64,000 nucleotides of DNA from Pandoraea apista (GTDB lineage: Bacteria > Pseudomonadota > Gammaproteobacteria > Burkholderiales > Burkholderiaceae): assembly GCF_001465595.2 (NCBI RefSeq), contig NZ_CP013481.2, positions 1,798,001 through 1,862,000 on the forward strand, written 5' to 3'. The stretch's first letter is position 1; each line of letters begins with the position of its first letter. The translations under genes were made by a program, and so were the position numbers. Positions 63,920 to 64,000 of this stretch are shown here, piece by piece. Under the pieces are notes generated by a model that did not search any database, was not told where the DNA came from, and saw only the letters and a list, made by a program, of their open reading frames with translations.

Positions 63920-64000
63920 CGGGGGGATTTGCACCACGCCGAGCGAGGTGACGCGGTTTACCTTTGTGGTGGCGGCGCGCGACCGGACACGCGCGAACGT

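Overview
This is a high-GC stretch of a beta-proteobacterial chromosome, most likely Burkholderiaceae and probably Pandoraea or a close relative. The evidence is the imuA-imuB-dnaE2 SOS cassette, a DUF3563 micro-gene, the roughly 1,700-residue NAD-glutamate dehydrogenase, the metR/metE divergon and uniform codon use. The genus is an inference; no rRNA or tRNA gene is present to anchor it. I see no prophage, insertion sequence, CRISPR array or integration site, so this is core chromosome rather than an accessory island.

Layout. 1-4.3 kb: a permuted aconitase-family protein cut by the left edge, an MFS transporter and a methyltransferase. 4.3-13 kb: metR/metE, a PaiB-like protein, pepN, a DUF4136 lipoprotein and a GDT1/UPF0016 manganese exporter behind a yybP-ykoY manganese riboswitch. 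13-23.5 kb: a purine-salvage and oxidation block read leftward (xdhA-xdhB-xdhC-adenine deaminase-AzgA-like permease-guaD), closed by a clean terminator and faced by a divergent LysR regulator. 23.6-30.7 kb: dsbB, a GntR-amidase pair, a CPA2 antiporter, a PaaI-type thioesterase, and ribB behind an FMN riboswitch. 31-35.5 kb: a copper-efflux locus (copZ, copA, an EEP-family phosphodiesterase, cueR) with two textbook CueR promoters. 35.5-41 kb: DUF3563, a small exported protein, a CsgG/DUF4810/DUF799 lipoprotein operon and mntH. 40.6-46.4 kb: the LexA-controlled mutasome. 46.5-52 kb: a second purine permease and a cyclic-di-GMP operon (HDOD-GAF plus PAS-GGDEF-EAL). 52-56.6 kb: a probable D-amino-acid utilisation group (Asp/Glu racemase, periplasmic binding protein, DadA-like oxidase, LysR). 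56.6-64 kb: a lipoprotein, dbpA and the large glutamate dehydrogenase.

How the parts fit. Manganese import (mntH) and export (UPF0016 with its riboswitch) both lie here. The purine block carries out uptake, deamination of adenine and guanine, and oxidation of hypoxanthine and xanthine. The copper locus couples a chaperone and a P-type ATPase to one MerR-type sensor. The least understood items are the CsgG/DUF4810/DUF799 trio without curli genes, the DUF3563 micro-gene with an unusual repeat-loaded promoter, an orphan terminator that may end a small RNA, and the domain-permuted aconitase homologue.

Limits. All family assignments come from reading motifs by eye; no database search was run. Start codons were chosen from Shine-Dalgarno spacing and expected family N-termini, and are flagged where weak.
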